Made by a program: the position numbers and the translations under genes
In this document: positions 9,201-17,733 of the stretch, in pieces
How positions within the stretch are numbered: position 1 is the stretch's first letter
Layout: every line of letters begins with the position of its first letter
Assembly (NCBI GenBank): GCA_000444245.1
Contig: ATSW01007107.1
Span: 1 to 26,954 of the forward strand
Direction: 5' to 3'
Length of the DNA stretch: 26,954 nucleotides
Source of the DNA: Botryllus schlosseri
Lineage: Eukaryota; Chordata; Ascidiacea; Stolidobranchia; Styelidae
The notes under the pieces: generated by a model
Seen by the model: only the letters and a program-made list of their open reading frames with translations
Databases searched by the model: none
Told to the model about the DNA's origin: nothing

Positions 9201-11509
9201 TCGCTCATCACTTCCATAAGGCGTGTATTGATTGTGCAAAGCTTGAGGCATAGTCCGTACGTTATCTCGTAGATGACCTTTGGAACCGATTGATGATGTC
9301 GGAGAAGCTTTTTCTGATATTGGTGTGAGCGCGTTGTGATACTGCAAAAAAATATGACATCGTGACGAAGTGAAATGCAATAACGATACAAAAGCGATGG
9401 TGATATGATCAACATAGATACTAAGACTTAAGAGAAGAAATATCACACAACACAATAGAGTAGTACCATCCGACAAAGTCACATTTTATTATACCTGATG
9501 TGACGGCACATTAGATGGCCGTCTATGTTGGAATTGCCTTCCTGAGTCATTTCCCCTCGCTGGCTCAAATGAAGGCGGATTGTCTTTAGCAGGTAACGCG
9601 ACCGGAGGCTGCTGGGCTCTGGCGGGAGAAAAATTCTGCTGAATGGGTGGTGGGTGCTGTCCCGACAAAGGTACGTTGTTCCTCGCGATGCCAAACACAG
9701 CCGCTGACCCAGTCTGTAAGCACATAGCAGTATTATGTAGCCTACTGTAAAGTCTGTCAAATTTTCATGCCAGTCCGTCAAATATGTTGCAATTTTAAAT
9801 TGAAATTCCAAAATGCAAGAAGTTGAACGAGCCCCGATTAATTAGAGAATTGAAACATCAAATTATAAATTGATTTGGAAATCTGAAATATATTTTTCTG
9901 CTGGTATCGGAATATGGTCTACTTCTACTTTTTAGACAAAATTCGTTTTTGACAGTACAATGTAGTTACATTTGGCAGTATAATAGCGGCTAGCAAAGAG
10001 CAAAGGCCCATTTCTTTTGAAAGAAACCGAGCAATTAAAATCAAGATGGTGGTTTTTAACATGACTTCATGTTTCCAAAACTTCAATAGAAACAAATATA
10101 ACACAACTAATAACAAAAAGACAGCATCAAATCAAGTTTCCCATATTTGCCTTCGATTTGCATGAATTTGTCGTGATTACATTTTAGGCATAAATTTTGC
10201 TTTCTGAAAGTTGACTGGTTCGCACGTTAAAAGGTTGAGTACCACTGATGTAGATGACTATTTTCCACGAGACTTGGTAAAATAGATTACTGTACTTGTA
10301 ACGCAAAGCCCTACTGAGTACAGCAGTCTCAGCTCTCATTGCATATACATATTTGATTCACATCAATTTCAACTTGTGTTTCACTTCAAGTCAGCCGACC
10401 ATGAAAGCAGGCCTTCATAAGAGGAAAGTAACAGACAACCGAAAGAACTAACGGGTGTAATATATACCGACTCTCAAAATTCTCTACGGCAGAAAATGAC
10501 CAGATGAACTAGCCTCAACAAGAGGCACTGACCGTTTGGGCAATAATCTTTGGTGGGTCCATGTGCTGTGGCAAATTGTTGTACTTGGACGCATCATTCC
10601 TAAAAAACAGAACATTGGGTTGAACGATACAGAGTGAGTGATGGAAATATCTCACCTGTTATTATCATGGTATTGCGGAGCATGGCTATTCTGTAAACAA
10701 ACCAAGTAAATACTGGTGTTGAATTAATTTCAGGATTTGAAACTACAAACCTGCTCATATATATTCTGCGAGTCTCGCTCGTACGAAGGCGCTCTGCTAC
10801 GTGGCTGAGGATTGCGGTCCCATTGAGAGAGTTCACCATTGGGTGGCTGAACATTAACCGGCGGCCCACGGTCATATCCAGGCCTAGCATCTTGCGTTCT
10901 CTGCGAGTAACGATCGTGTGGGTAATCAGGGGCATTGTCGTAGCTGGCATGATTCGGATAACTGCCCCGGTCAGGTGACCTGTATCTGTCCGGAGAGGCG
11001 TTTGCGTTATCTCCACGTCTTTGCTCCTCTTGATAATTCTGATCCCTGATAGGAGGTTGATTGGATTGGTACCTTTGCTGGTAAGGATTTGTGTGGCTGT
11101 CCATCTCTGGGTAAGGATCCCTTTTGACAGAGTAAGAATTTGTGTTCGGATCAAAATCTTTGCCTTGAACCTCACGACTGTATTGATTGCGCCGAGGATC
11201 AGAGTTCGGGTCGTTTTGAAAAGTTTGTGGGTATCTGTGCGGAGGCTCTATATTACGATCGTACCCATACCCATCCATGTTACGTTCATCTCTGTACGGC
11301 ACTTTACTTTGATATTGACGTGAATCCACGACTTGATGTCCTCTGCCGTCGTGTCTATGGTGATCATTATCACTTCTGGTGTATTCCGCGCCACCGGGAT
11401 TCACGTCATGGCCGCTATAATTCCCACTGCCTTGGCTGTAATAGGGATCTCTAAGCTGTCCGCCGGATTGCCACCGATCGTAAGCAACATTGCCACTCTG
11501 GTAGCTCAT
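169..11509 (-). CDS. Large multi-exon gene for a disordered Pro/Arg/Gln/Tyr-rich protein (13 exons, 3' end outside the window)
   Basis: This entry joins the 13 exons listed below, read right to left. Every junction has GT..AG borders and a codon phase that fits its neighbour, giving 3,679 coding nt, or 1,226 codons plus one base. The protein is low-complexity throughout: Tyr/Arg/Asp/Gln-rich at 1-253, Pro-rich with PxxP runs at about 600-680, and charged Lys/Arg at the C-terminal end seen here. No signal peptide, membrane segment or folded domain is visible. A short motif recurs: SQSMDNLDD (end of exon 6), AQSMQNLNE (end of exon 7) and SATNLLD (end of exon 11). A cell-cortex or adaptor scaffold that binds SH3 domains is an inference from composition only; I do not recognise the gene. 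The start Met at 11509 is the first in the chain, but the frame stays open to a possible acceptor at 11531-11532, so an upstream exon cannot be excluded. Confidence 0.8.
590..725 (+). repeat. Dispersed repeat, first copy
   Basis: This is the partner of the copy at 6750-6841, lying in the intron between exons 12 and 13. Similarity is clear from about 636 to 720; the outer borders are uncertain. Confidence 0.45.
1043..1155 (-). CDS. Scaffold-like gene, exon 12
   Basis: The acceptor is gctaattttcag. Two bases complete an Ile codon, then 37 codons: GNDDNYQIEVTDSDLS, then a Met-rich piece (MEVHRMESMRMLEPGK). It ends in phase 0 at aag|gtgggt. Phase 0 matches exon 13. An alternative donor four bases downstream would instead join a short terminal exon at 924-990; see the findings. 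Confidence 0.78.
1642..2110 (-). repeat. Composite repeat, copy B, with palindromic arms at about 1919-2040
   Basis: The left arm at about 1919-1970 (ggcacccattcgtcagg) faces a right arm at about 2005-2040 (caactagttgatgacgatt). Before it, at about 1855-1895, lies the core also found near 3110 and 22445 (related to gttctgtaccttcaagaagc). It resembles copy C in order and orientation. The borders are approximate. Confidence 0.55.
2194..2350 (-). CDS. Scaffold-like gene, exon 11
   Basis: The acceptor is aatatttcctag and the exon starts in phase 0, matching exon 10. There are 52 codons beginning LAQATVSDEFDVHAP, basic in the middle, and ending RHGSATNLLD, a third version of the S-x-N-L motif. 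The final base belongs to a split codon at a consensus gtaagt donor. Confidence 0.8.
2815..3310 (-). repeat. Composite repeat, copy C, ending in a long palindrome
   Basis: At 3150-3310 two arms of about 65 bp (ccggctgaccctcgtcagg against its inverted form ending gtgtcacccgaaaatattt) form a palindrome around a short spacer. The core ttgaagttctgtaccttcaa is on the minus strand at about 3085-3110. It looks like a non-autonomous DNA element with long inverted repeats. Outer borders and target duplication are not resolved. Confidence 0.55.
3315..3480. repeat. Palindromic repeat family, copy D
   Basis: A second inverted pair (ttatttcaatatgaata at about 3318 and tattcatattgaaataa at about 3369) runs straight into another ggctgacactgg arm ending near 3480. 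Copies C and D therefore sit back to back and share flanking sequence. D ends about 55 bp from the donor of exon 10. Confidence 0.6.
3539..4247 (-). CDS. Scaffold-like gene, exon 10 (residues about 874-1110)
   Basis: One base completes Trp, then 236 whole codons beginning NNGPPNAQQSHPP and ending PQPHNAQ at a consensus donor cag|gtatgt. The acceptor is cgtcaacacag preceded by a T-rich run. The sequence is Ser/Pro/Gln/Arg-rich, with an acidic patch SESSEIDVD followed by APTPPPSKNRKP and later LFDLPRGDSPYERNK. An internal Met (MTREDENY) is not a start, because the frame is open from the acceptor. A copy of the palindromic repeat lies about 60 bp inside the next intron. Confidence 0.83.
4844..4985 (-). 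CDS. Scaffold-like gene, exon 9
   Basis: The acceptor is cttgttatgcag. Two bases complete Arg, then 46 codons beginning RVSWSDSNRQQPQRDD and ending RSYTDDRN. The donor tg|gttagt splits a Trp codon, completed by exon 10. The phases on both sides (2 nt in, 2 nt out) fit, which is why I accept this exon although it contains no domain. A diverged tandem repeat begins just upstream of it. Confidence 0.78.
5050..5402. repeat. Diverged tandem repeat, three units of about 111-124 bp
   Basis: Units start near 5050, 5161 and 5285 at cact(t/c)(g/a)(g/a)gtg. They share gaatttggc or gaaatgtaat stretches, then aataaatt/aaa and tgtttcactgaatatg. The units are well diverged. The array lies in the intron just upstream of exon 9. 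Confidence 0.6.
5435..5898. mobile_element. hAT-like MITE (CAGGGGTCA ends) in the intron between exons 8 and 9
   Basis: The left end is caggggtcaccaacgcggtg and the right end is ggttcatgacccctg, giving 9-bp terminal inverted repeats CAGGGGTCA. This end sequence is typical of animal hAT elements. The flanking 8-mers (ggtcaggg, ggataggt) agree at 5 of 8, so the target duplication is weak. No transposase is visible. Confidence 0.55.
6020..6264 (-). CDS. Scaffold-like gene, exon 8
   Basis: The acceptor is tttggtgcgttag. There are 81 codons, beginning PRPAPDTGVYAREP, with FQPPPPAIDDRP in the middle and ending AAKEPP. One base of an Arg codon is left at the donor a|gtacgt. The stretch RPLVVAVKFNQDSGVSL is less skewed in composition than the rest and could form a short structured segment. 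Confidence 0.8.
6750..6841 (+). repeat. Dispersed repeat, second copy (interrupted by the MITE)
   Basis: The stretch with gtgcatgtagggaaaaccta and ctccatcactaaccacctgg matches the stretch at about 630-720 (gtgcatgtagacaaaaccta, ttcattactaatcgcctctg). The MITE at 6842 inserted into this older repeat. The family is not recognised. Confidence 0.5.
6842..7331. mobile_element. hAT-like MITE (TAGGGCTGGGCA ends) in the intron between exons 7 and 8
   Basis: The termini tagggctgggca and tgcccagcccta are perfect inverted repeats of 12 bp. Flanking 8-mers ccacctgg and ccgcctag agree at 6 of 8, as expected of an ageing hAT target duplication. Subterminal tcgagtactcgaatc motifs are also typical. A 14-bp palindrome TTATGACGTCATAA lies at 7234-7247. 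It carries no intact transposase. Confidence 0.75.
7366..7440 (-). CDS. Scaffold-like gene, exon 7
   Basis: The acceptor is attttattacag. One base completes Arg, then 24 codons starting SRYYGSPPARVPGP end in AQSMQNLNE, a second copy of the motif ending exon 6. The donor ag|gtacta is weak. A hAT MITE lies only about 35 bp into the following intron. Phase in and out (1 nt, 2 nt) fits both neighbours. Confidence 0.78.
7499..8431 (-). CDS. Scaffold-like gene, exon 6 (largest, residues about 409-720)
   Basis: This exon has 310 whole codons with a split codon at each end. It begins with the base that completes Trp, then DARGDRSFPDRH. Within it are a five-proline run (HFPPPPPEAH), a Ser/Glu/Thr patch (SESTHNTESSYGE) and a compact proline-rich core with PIPKPLVAPKPFVAPKP, which contains overlapping PxxP motifs of the kind SH3 domains bind. 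It closes with the motif HSQSMDNLDD and the donor ag|gtatgt. Its richness in CpG and G+C stands out against the AT-rich flanking introns. No fold is recognisable. Confidence 0.85.
9196..9341 (-). CDS. Scaffold-like gene, exon 5
   Basis: A strong acceptor (atttttttgcag) is followed by 48 codons beginning YHNALTPISEKASP and ending YGSDERS. The last two bases begin a Trp codon finished by exon 6. The donor is tg|gtaagc. The Ser/Thr-rich start has several possible phosphorylation sites, but none is diagnostic. Confidence 0.8.
9495..9713 (-). CDS. Scaffold-like gene, exon 4
   Basis: There are 73 whole codons between an acceptor (tgtgcttacag) and a donor (cag|gtataat), phase 0 on both sides. The peptide starts TGSAAVFGIARNN, has a QHPPPIQQNF run and ends NVPSHQ. 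It is Pro/Gln/Arg-rich like its neighbours and has no recognisable domain. Confidence 0.8.
10060..10246. mobile_element. Right end of a hAT-like element
   Basis: The segment ends aaaggttgagtaccactg, the inverted form of a CAGTGGTACTCAACC hAT terminus, preceded by typical subterminal text (gactggttcgcacgttaaaa). I could not place its left end, so it is listed as a fragment in the intron between exons 3 and 4. Confidence 0.4.
10533..10599 (-). CDS. Scaffold-like gene, exon 3
   Basis: The acceptor is ctgttttttag. One base completes the split Arg codon, followed by 22 codons beginning NDASKYNNLPQH and ending IIAQT. The donor acg|gtcagt is weaker than consensus but GT-containing and leaves phase 0, which exon 4 requires. 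Confidence 0.72.
10656..10690 (-). CDS. Scaffold-like gene, exon 2 (35-nt small exon)
   Basis: The acceptor is a clear pyrimidine-rich ttggtttgtttacag. The exon encodes NSHAPQYHDNN and ends with two bases of a split Arg codon at an ag|gtgaga donor. It enters in phase 0, matching exon 1, and leaves in phase 2, matching exon 3. It is too short to stand out as an open frame; the case rests on splice signals, phase and matching Asn/Gln/His composition. Confidence 0.75.
10751..11509 (-). CDS. Scaffold-like gene, exon 1 (residues 1-253)
   Basis: This open stretch of 253 codons starts with MSYQSGNVAYDRW and ends at a donor reading cag|gtttgt, phase 0. The composition is extreme in Tyr, Arg, Asp, Gln, Asn and Pro, with repeated RYRSPDRG-like and PYY/YDR clusters, which is typical of a disordered tail. 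The Met has A at -3. In-frame codons continue upstream for seven residues to an AG at 11531-11532 that could act as an acceptor, although its pyrimidine tract is weak. The exon is therefore either the first coding exon, which I favour, or an internal exon extending to 11530. Confidence 0.8.
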
Positions 11510-11530
11510 TCTATGTTGCTTTGTCTCATT

Positions 11531-12848
11531 CTAGGTATCGTTATTTTCAACATTCGATCTAAATATATAATGCGATGTTGCACTTGAAATTATCATATTT
11601 AAGAGAGACGATAATATTTCTAATGTGGCGTGAGAATATGAAACCGATCGATTATGAGCAGGATAATACCGACAATGGTATAAATTTCAGACTATTACAA
11701 CTTACAAGGTATATTGTACGAGATGAATTCGCCTACACATCACTAAACTTTGCCAACGCACCCGAGACCACATGAGCAGGTGAATAATCAAAGGCAATTT
11801 ACTTGTCACATATCACAAGTGGGTAGACATCACAATGATCAAGCAGCACTGGAATCTTATTGAACAGCACAAAAATTAGTCACAACAAAACCATAATACA
11901 CTAATACGAATGGTTGCAATATATCTTCACATGCACGAGCCTGACAACAAACATCGCTATGTAAATGATAGAATAGATCAGAGTTGTTATTTCTAGGAAT
12001 GAAACACATTGGTGAAGTGAAGTGAACAGGAGAGTCTGCGTGTGACTAAAATTTGGTCAGTTGGGACTTGGTGAGGAGAGCAATGACATGCACGTTACTA
12101 TACTAGGATGATGAAGAAGTGCTGGCTGTATTCGGAACATCATAAATCAATAGCATATACAGGTAATGCATAGTACAAAGTCTATGATCAGAAGTGATAT
12201 TGACAATATACAGGGAAAGGAGTCTCCGTACATTGGCACGCAGGCCATTTCATAGGATAAGCAGGTCTACATTAAAAGTATTGCGAGATCATCAATCGTT
12301 CTAACATTCATCGGAACGATACAGAAGCACATCATAGGTAGGCCTATGCGAAGGAAAAAGGTCCAGGTCCATTTAAAAGGTCAAACTTCCAGCTTTTATG
12401 CTAATATTGTTCAGGGATAATTTAGCAGCAAGTTACATAGGCAACATGAGAAAATTGCTCAGGGCAGCTCTCAGAGATACCTCCACTTTCAAATCCGTTA
12501 ACATCTGACATTTATATTAGCAGCTTTCAGCAAACTCAAGCATGTATAGAAATTTATCTAGGAAACAGCAAACTAAGTTTAATCAATAGCTGAAGATTCA
12601 TCATACTAATTGGGTTCAAGTTCGTACTCCATCGGCGAAATCAGATTAGCTAATGATTGCATTAGGTTCACTACCATAAACAGTGACAAAAATAGATATA
12701 TTCTAGGAGAGTTTCACATTCCAACATTGCTAATTGAGGACAAAATGGTGTCAAGCAAAGCGCATTGGGGTAACTAAATCAAATTGGTTCTTACGATACG
12801 TTCGATTCAACCTACATTCGCCGGCTTCCTCATGGGAGTCATGGGGAA
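11531..12848. other. Intergenic spacer between the scaffold-like gene and PITP copy 1
   Basis: I see no convincing exon on either strand. It should hold the 5' flank of the scaffold-like gene and the 3' flank of PITP copy 1. A minus-strand ATTAAA at about 12576-12581 could be a poly(A) signal for the latter, but this is weak. Otherwise nothing is recognised. Confidence 0.6.
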
Positions 12849-13670
12849 TTATTCATTTACTTTGGTGCCTCTTATGGAGCCTTTCCTTATTTGTTCGGCC
12901 AATTCCTCCTTAGTCTGGTCCTCGATCCTACGAATATCCTCCATAGTGAGCCCATGCCACCTGTCCATCCAGCTGTAGACCTGCCGGTGGAAATTCTGGA
13001 AGATTCTTCTCTCCTGTCTCTGTATAAAGCCCTCCACCATGCCTTGAAATCCAAACTTTTTGAATTCGCACCTGACGAGTTTGTAAGCGCACATATGCGG
13101 CATTTTCGCGGTGCCGTTTTTGTCGGCCTTTTTCAATTCTTCGACCCAGTTTGGGGTCAATGGTCCGCGGCCATCGGCTTTTGGGTGAAATGTGAGCGGA
13201 TCTTCGTCAGCTTTATAGTCGCCAGAGCTGACAGAATCTTTGGCTATATCGATATAGATAACTTCAGTTTGCGCCCACACGTCTGCGGGTAGATTGTGGA
13301 CGTTTTCCGTATCGCCGAAGTCGGGCTTGTGCCAACTCTCGATGGAGATTAGAAAATTTTTCTTCATATAGTCGTTAGTAACTACGGTTTTACAGTACGG
13401 ATACGCGTTGTGCGCCTCTTCTTGAAACTCTAACGACCCTTTCGGTGCGATAAGCTTCAAAGCTTTTGGAACCCTTGAAGCTAAATGGTATTTTTTCAGT
13501 GTGTACTGTCCTTTTACGCCGTTATCTTCATACGGCTTGTTTTCAATCACTTCAATCCCTTCGCCACCGCCAGTTTCATTTTTGCTGGCTTCAGCGACCG
13601 AGTAAAGTTGAGCAACTTGGTACTCTTCGACAGTCATGGGCAGGATGATTCTGAACTCTTTGATCAACAT
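12849..13670 (-). CDS. PITPN: Class I phosphatidylinositol transfer protein, intronless copy 1 (273 aa)
   Basis: The product is a cytosolic START-like lipid-exchange protein that carries phosphatidylinositol and phosphatidylcholine between membranes and supplies PI to lipid kinases (family knowledge). The frame is complete and matches PITP alpha/beta from end to end: [11 protein letters not shown] at the start, the family hallmark [15 protein letters not shown] at about 24-38, [10 protein letters not shown] at 54-63 holding the Thr and Lys equivalent to headgroup contacts Thr59 and Lys61, then [19 protein letters not shown] and [13 protein letters not shown] near the C-terminus. The length equals the usual 270-271 aa. 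The docking pair Trp-Trp of vertebrate proteins reads Lys-Phe here (EFKKFGFQ), and the Trp of the usual AWNAYPYC motif is His. There are no introns. Three kb upstream on the same strand is a sister copy. Confidence 0.96.
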   Translation of the reverse strand: MLIKEFRIILPMTVEEYQVAQLYSVAEASKNETGGGEGIEVIENKPYEDNGVKGQYTLKKYHLASRVPKALKLIAPKGSLEFQEEAHNAYPYCKTVVTNDYMKKNFLISIESWHKPDFGDTENVHNLPADVWAQTEVIYIDIAKDSVSSGDYKADEDPLTFHPKADGRGPLTPNWVEELKKADKNGTAKMPHMCAYKLVRCEFKKFGFQGMVEGFIQRQERRIFQNFHRQVYSWMDRWHGLTMEDIRRIEDQTKEELAEQIRKGSIRGTKVNE

Positions 13671-14191
13671 GCTGCATGTGAAATTAAGCCTACCCTAACT
13701 TTTCTGTTGGCAATAAAAGATTGAACTGATAATAATATACAAAAGCAATAATATGGTATGATAACAAAAACGGTGTGGTTGTGTTATGATAACCGATACC
13801 AGAGTCGTACCATTTTCAAACACACGTATAATATATCCAAATGTGGCACCATGATAATATGACAACAACTCAACAAGAGAGTAGCCTCATGTACAGTATC
13901 ACCATCAACAGTCATTATTATAAAACAATTCCGATGAAGAGCTTGCAATGCAAGAGGTCAGATTTCACAAACCACTCGACTACATTGATCAATTTCAAGA
14001 TATAATAAAGCTGCAAAGTGCGAAACAGAGCACCGGAATACGATTACTGTAGCACAGTCCTTTTCAACAAGAGCACCCAAAATTTGCAATGTGGATGACA
14101 AATGTGGTGCGAATGAAATTGTGCATATTTTTCCTTTTTCTGATGTGGGATAATTCAAATACACTTTATTGAATATTAGGCACAGTGACAC

Positions 14192-14391
14192 CATTGTTCC
14201 CTCTAATTTTTCACGAGTCTGCGAGCACTCACCAACTAAGTGTGCGGTCCCTTGGACAACAGTGCACAACGACTAAAAAAAAGTCATCACTCCTGATTTT
14301 TTGTGAGCAGCTTAGATTTTCTGTGCGCACTGCGCAGAGACCGTGTCAGCACTGTGCAATTGCGCACGTGCGTAGCTTAGAGGGAACATTG
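14192..14391. mobile_element. hAT MITE, 200 bp, with a perfect 8-bp target duplication
   Basis: The ends are cattgttccctctaat and ttagagggaacattg, inverted repeats of the widespread TGTTCCCTCTAA type. The target AGTGACAC is present intact on both sides (14184-14191 and 14392-14399). The interior is rich in gtgcgca-like motifs and codes for nothing. The perfect duplication suggests a relatively recent insertion. Confidence 0.88.
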
Positions 14392-15376
14392 AGTGACACC
14401 CTAACTTCAGTCATTTCAACGGATTTGTAAAAACTTGTTGGACAGCGCACCGCTAATCGTAGCTTTTACTTTGATTTTGTCTCGCACTAGACGTAGCGAA
14501 TCAATATTTGCGAACACAAACACTCATTATTACGTTATCAAAAGTCTGGTTCCAATGCACTGACCATCAGAGTACTTGAATTTCTAGTGCAAAATTTCAC
14601 AACTTATTTGGCTGAAAAGGGCTTTAGTGTTCTAGTTGACGTAAAAGCGTACAATAGAGCTGTTTTCTTAATGAGACATATACAAGCCTACTGCGGGAAA
14701 TAAGAGAAATAAGTTGCACTTAACTGGTCTTAAATCGTCAGAAATATTCAGCAGTAACTGAGTCATTGATAAACCGGTAGCCTACTAGTTGACCATTCTA
14801 AAAAAACGTGTTAACTCTCTTTGTGCGGATGAAATTATTGCTAAAATATAAGTCAGAATGGTTGTCAAAAGATTGAAAAGTACTGCTCTAGCAAATTCAA
14901 CTTCAGGGGGAAAATAGTAGATGAAAATTTATCTTGTAACAGCAATCTAATCATTCCAGAATAAATTCATTCAGGCCAAATTTAATTTTACATTGGGACA
15001 CCACAATTTGAGCATTGCTGATAAGTTACAATGCAATAAAATCCGGTTTACAGGATGCACTTTACAAGAAGCACAAACGTATACGGGTTTGCCACAGCGT
15101 ATCATTGCCGAGCATAGTTATTTGGATGAATCTGTAACGGCGGATGCTATTCCTGCTGCCACCCTGCCTGTTTACCATGTCATAGGACTGGCACTGGTTT
15201 TGATCTGACAGTCAACACAAATCGAACCACAGAGAGAGACCTCTCTAGACACTTTGAAAAGAGGAAGGGGCAGTATAATACCGTATCAAGCAAGATCTGA
15301 GCTTTGACCAAGAATAATTCAGAAAAATATCACAAAATTTCAAGAACAAGATATAACACGTTTCAGTATACCTAAT

Positions 15377-15530
15377 AATTGCGATACGATTGTTGATATG
15401 CAGTGTTCTTTCCAATTCTCTACTAGTTGATGACTATCACCCTTACTGAGAGTCGGCCAAAAATTTTCACGTTCATTTCAATATGAATAAGAATATACTT
15501 TATAATTGTATAATAGTGAACGTGAATCAG
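15377..15530 (-). repeat. Palindromic repeat family, copy E (inverted arm)
   Basis: The sequence gatacgattgttgatatgca, then ctttccaattctctactagt and tgatgactatcaccc, is the reverse complement of the arm in copies A and D. It is followed by ttcatttcaatatgaata as in copy D. It lies between the two PITP genes. Only one arm is clear. Confidence 0.6.
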
Positions 15531-16914
15531 TATTGTCACTTATTGCTGCTACCCGAACAACTTTAATTCAGTCAACATTTTCCTTCAAATCATCAATTCC
15601 AGTAGCTAATAACACCAGCTCATCCGGACTTACCAGACATTCAAATATGTAGGCATGCAGCATCTTTTAAAATAGTGAATGCTTCGATGAGTGCTGACAG
15701 TCCTCCACTACTACTCTGTATCTGGTAGCAGGATATTTCGATTATTCCAGTTCCAGATATAGCCCACTAACTAAACCTAGACACTAAATAATGTGGACAT
15801 CTGAAAGAGAAGTGAATCCAAGATTATCCAGGTTCAAACAGCTGCGTTATGCACGAAGAACAAGTTTTGGCATTGCGGTGTTAGAAATAGGACATGCTCG
15901 TTTGAAACACAAAAAACACAATATACGTATCGACAATAATCATGAAATGCATCCACCAATATGTACTTGCAGTAGACACTAGACATGGTTGTTATGCAAT
16001 AGAGAATTCATAGCACAAAGCACGACTCATACAATAGCTACACCATTAAATAACACAAACATAATAGAAAGTTGGAGAAAATTTGCTCAGAAATAAGAAT
16101 AAGAAGCCATATCTGCTTCTGGTGATAAATGGCAAACCATACTGCAAAACGAGCCCAGGGTGATGTAGCAACAGTACTAAATCACACATCATCGAAAAGT
16201 ACAGAAAAATGTTGCATTTTGGCAAAACTGCCGCATCAATCTATATCTGAAAATAACCAATCTGTCGATAAAGGCAAAAATTGCCTTCAAAAGTATTTGC
16301 AAGAAGTGTTATGGCTCAATCAAGGAAACGAGAATGAATTAATCGTCTTCAGATGGCCCAGTGTACAGGCCTACACAGAAATAAGAGATTTTAATACACA
16401 GGATATCGTTTGAGAAGTTTGGTTCGACACGATCAGTTCATTTGTTAGACTATATTACCTAGTTAATGTCCACACAGAACACGAGAGCAGCAGACTCGGC
16501 GAAGCAAGAAAAAATTGATTGCAAAAAGGAAGCTTCCTGTTGAAGATAAAGCAGAGCAAATTGAACTAAAAAATCGATTCAACAGGCAATGTCACGGCAC
16601 TTTGAAGGAAACATGTTCATGACATATCATAGCTACGGAATTCCAAATTTGATGTTTGGGTATTAGCAGCGCTAAAATCAAATCGACATTTCCGATCGGG
16701 TTTTGTCTCGGAAAATACTGATTGTCACCATCTTTGAAAACAAATAATAGTAAAATTACCAACGACATACAAGACACAATATCCTTAAAAACTATCAGCA
16801 CGGTATTAGCAATGCGACGGACATAAAAACAACAAACGTGAATACCAGCGACTTGCATCACCACTAATTTACAGGCTTCAAGTAATTCAGCAACACACTT
16901 CCGGATACCACGAT

Positions 16915-17733
16915 TCAGTCATCGCCGCCGGTTCCACGAATAGCACCGGTTGTTCGAAGCTTTTCCAACTCTTCTTTCGCTTCTTCTTCTATTCTCCGAA
17001 TGTCTTCAATAGTAAGACCCAGCCACTTATCCATCCAGCAGTAAACTTGCCTGTTAAAATTTCGAAATATTCTTCTCTCCTGGCTTTGAATCATTCCTTC
17101 GACAATAGTCTGGAATCCGAACCATTTGAAATGAGCACGCACGAGCTTATAGGCGCACATGTGGGGAACGTTCGTTTTTTTCCCGCTCTTCAATTCGCTG
17201 ATCCAGTTAGGAGTCATCGGACCTCTGTGTGGCGCCTTCGACGGCTTGAATTTAGTTGGGTCCTCGCATTCTTTGTAATCTCTTGAACTCACAGGATCAT
17301 TGACAATGTCGATGTAAATAACTTCACGGTTTTTCAATTCGTCGGGTGTGAGTTTGTGGACATTTTCTTCCGTCCCAAAGTCTTCTTTATACCAACTTTC
17401 AATTGAAATTTCAAAACCGTCCTTCATGTAATCAGGATTCGTGACTACAGTTTTACAATAGGGATAAGCGTTCCAAGCCTCTTCAGTAAATGTAAGTGAG
17501 CCTTTCGGAGCAAGCATTTTTGCTGCCCTGGGAACCCTCGAGGTTAGATGATATTTTTTCAGAGTGTATTGACCTTTTCCTTTGTCATCATCATAGGAAT
17601 AATTCTGTATAACCTCAATGCCCTCACCGCCACCAGTTTCATTTTTGCTGGCCTCGGCAACAGACCACAGTTGAGCGATGCCATATTCTTCAACACTTAT
17701 AGGTAAAATGATTCGGAATTCTTTGATAAGCAT
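16915..17733 (-). CDS. PITPN: Class I phosphatidylinositol transfer protein, intronless copy 2 (272 aa)
   Basis: This is a complete, uninterrupted class I PITP with the same landmarks as copy 1: [50 protein letters not shown] (standard Trp kept, with one extra Pro after the Asn), CAYKLVR and DIRRIEEEAKEEL. The docking pair is Trp-Phe (HFKWFGFQ), closer to the family norm than copy 1. By eye the two copies agree at roughly two thirds of positions, so the duplication is old and both frames have been kept. The Met has G at -3 and A at -1. No poly(A) tract, target duplication or clear promoter is seen nearby. Head-to-tail order suggests tandem duplication of one intronless ancestor. Confidence 0.96.
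   Translation of the reverse strand: MLIKEFRIILPISVEEYGIAQLWSVAEASKNETGGGEGIEVIQNYSYDDDKGKGQYTLKKYHLTSRVPRAAKMLAPKGSLTFTEEAWNAYPYCKTVVTNPDYMKDGFEISIESWYKEDFGTEENVHKLTPDELKNREVIYIDIVNDPVSSRDYKECEDPTKFKPSKAPHRGPMTPNWISELKSGKKTNVPHMCAYKLVRAHFKWFGFQTIVEGMIQSQERRIFRNFNRQVYCWMDKWLGLTIEDIRRIEEEAKEELEKLRTTGAIRGTGGDD

Larger units (their letters stand above)
13671..16914. other. Spacer between the two PITP genes
   Basis: It holds the hAT MITE at 14192-14391 and palindromic repeat copy E. Two plus-strand open frames (14993-15208, 16129-16413) have no recognisable family, no splice context and no codon pattern that convinces me. The rest is AT-rich with nothing identified. Confidence 0.6.

Noticed and set aside
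11021-11454. Plus-strand frames within 11021-11587
   Set aside because: They lie antisense to exon 1 and show hydrophobic runs that arise from reading its Tyr/Arg/Gln codons in reverse.
14993-15208. 71-codon plus-strand frame with a plausible-looking peptide
   Set aside because: I cannot connect it to a domain or to flanking exons, so I do not call it a gene.
16129-16413. 94-codon plus-strand frame between the PITP genes
   Set aside because: It has no family resemblance, splice context or start context to support it; it may be chance in AT-rich DNA.
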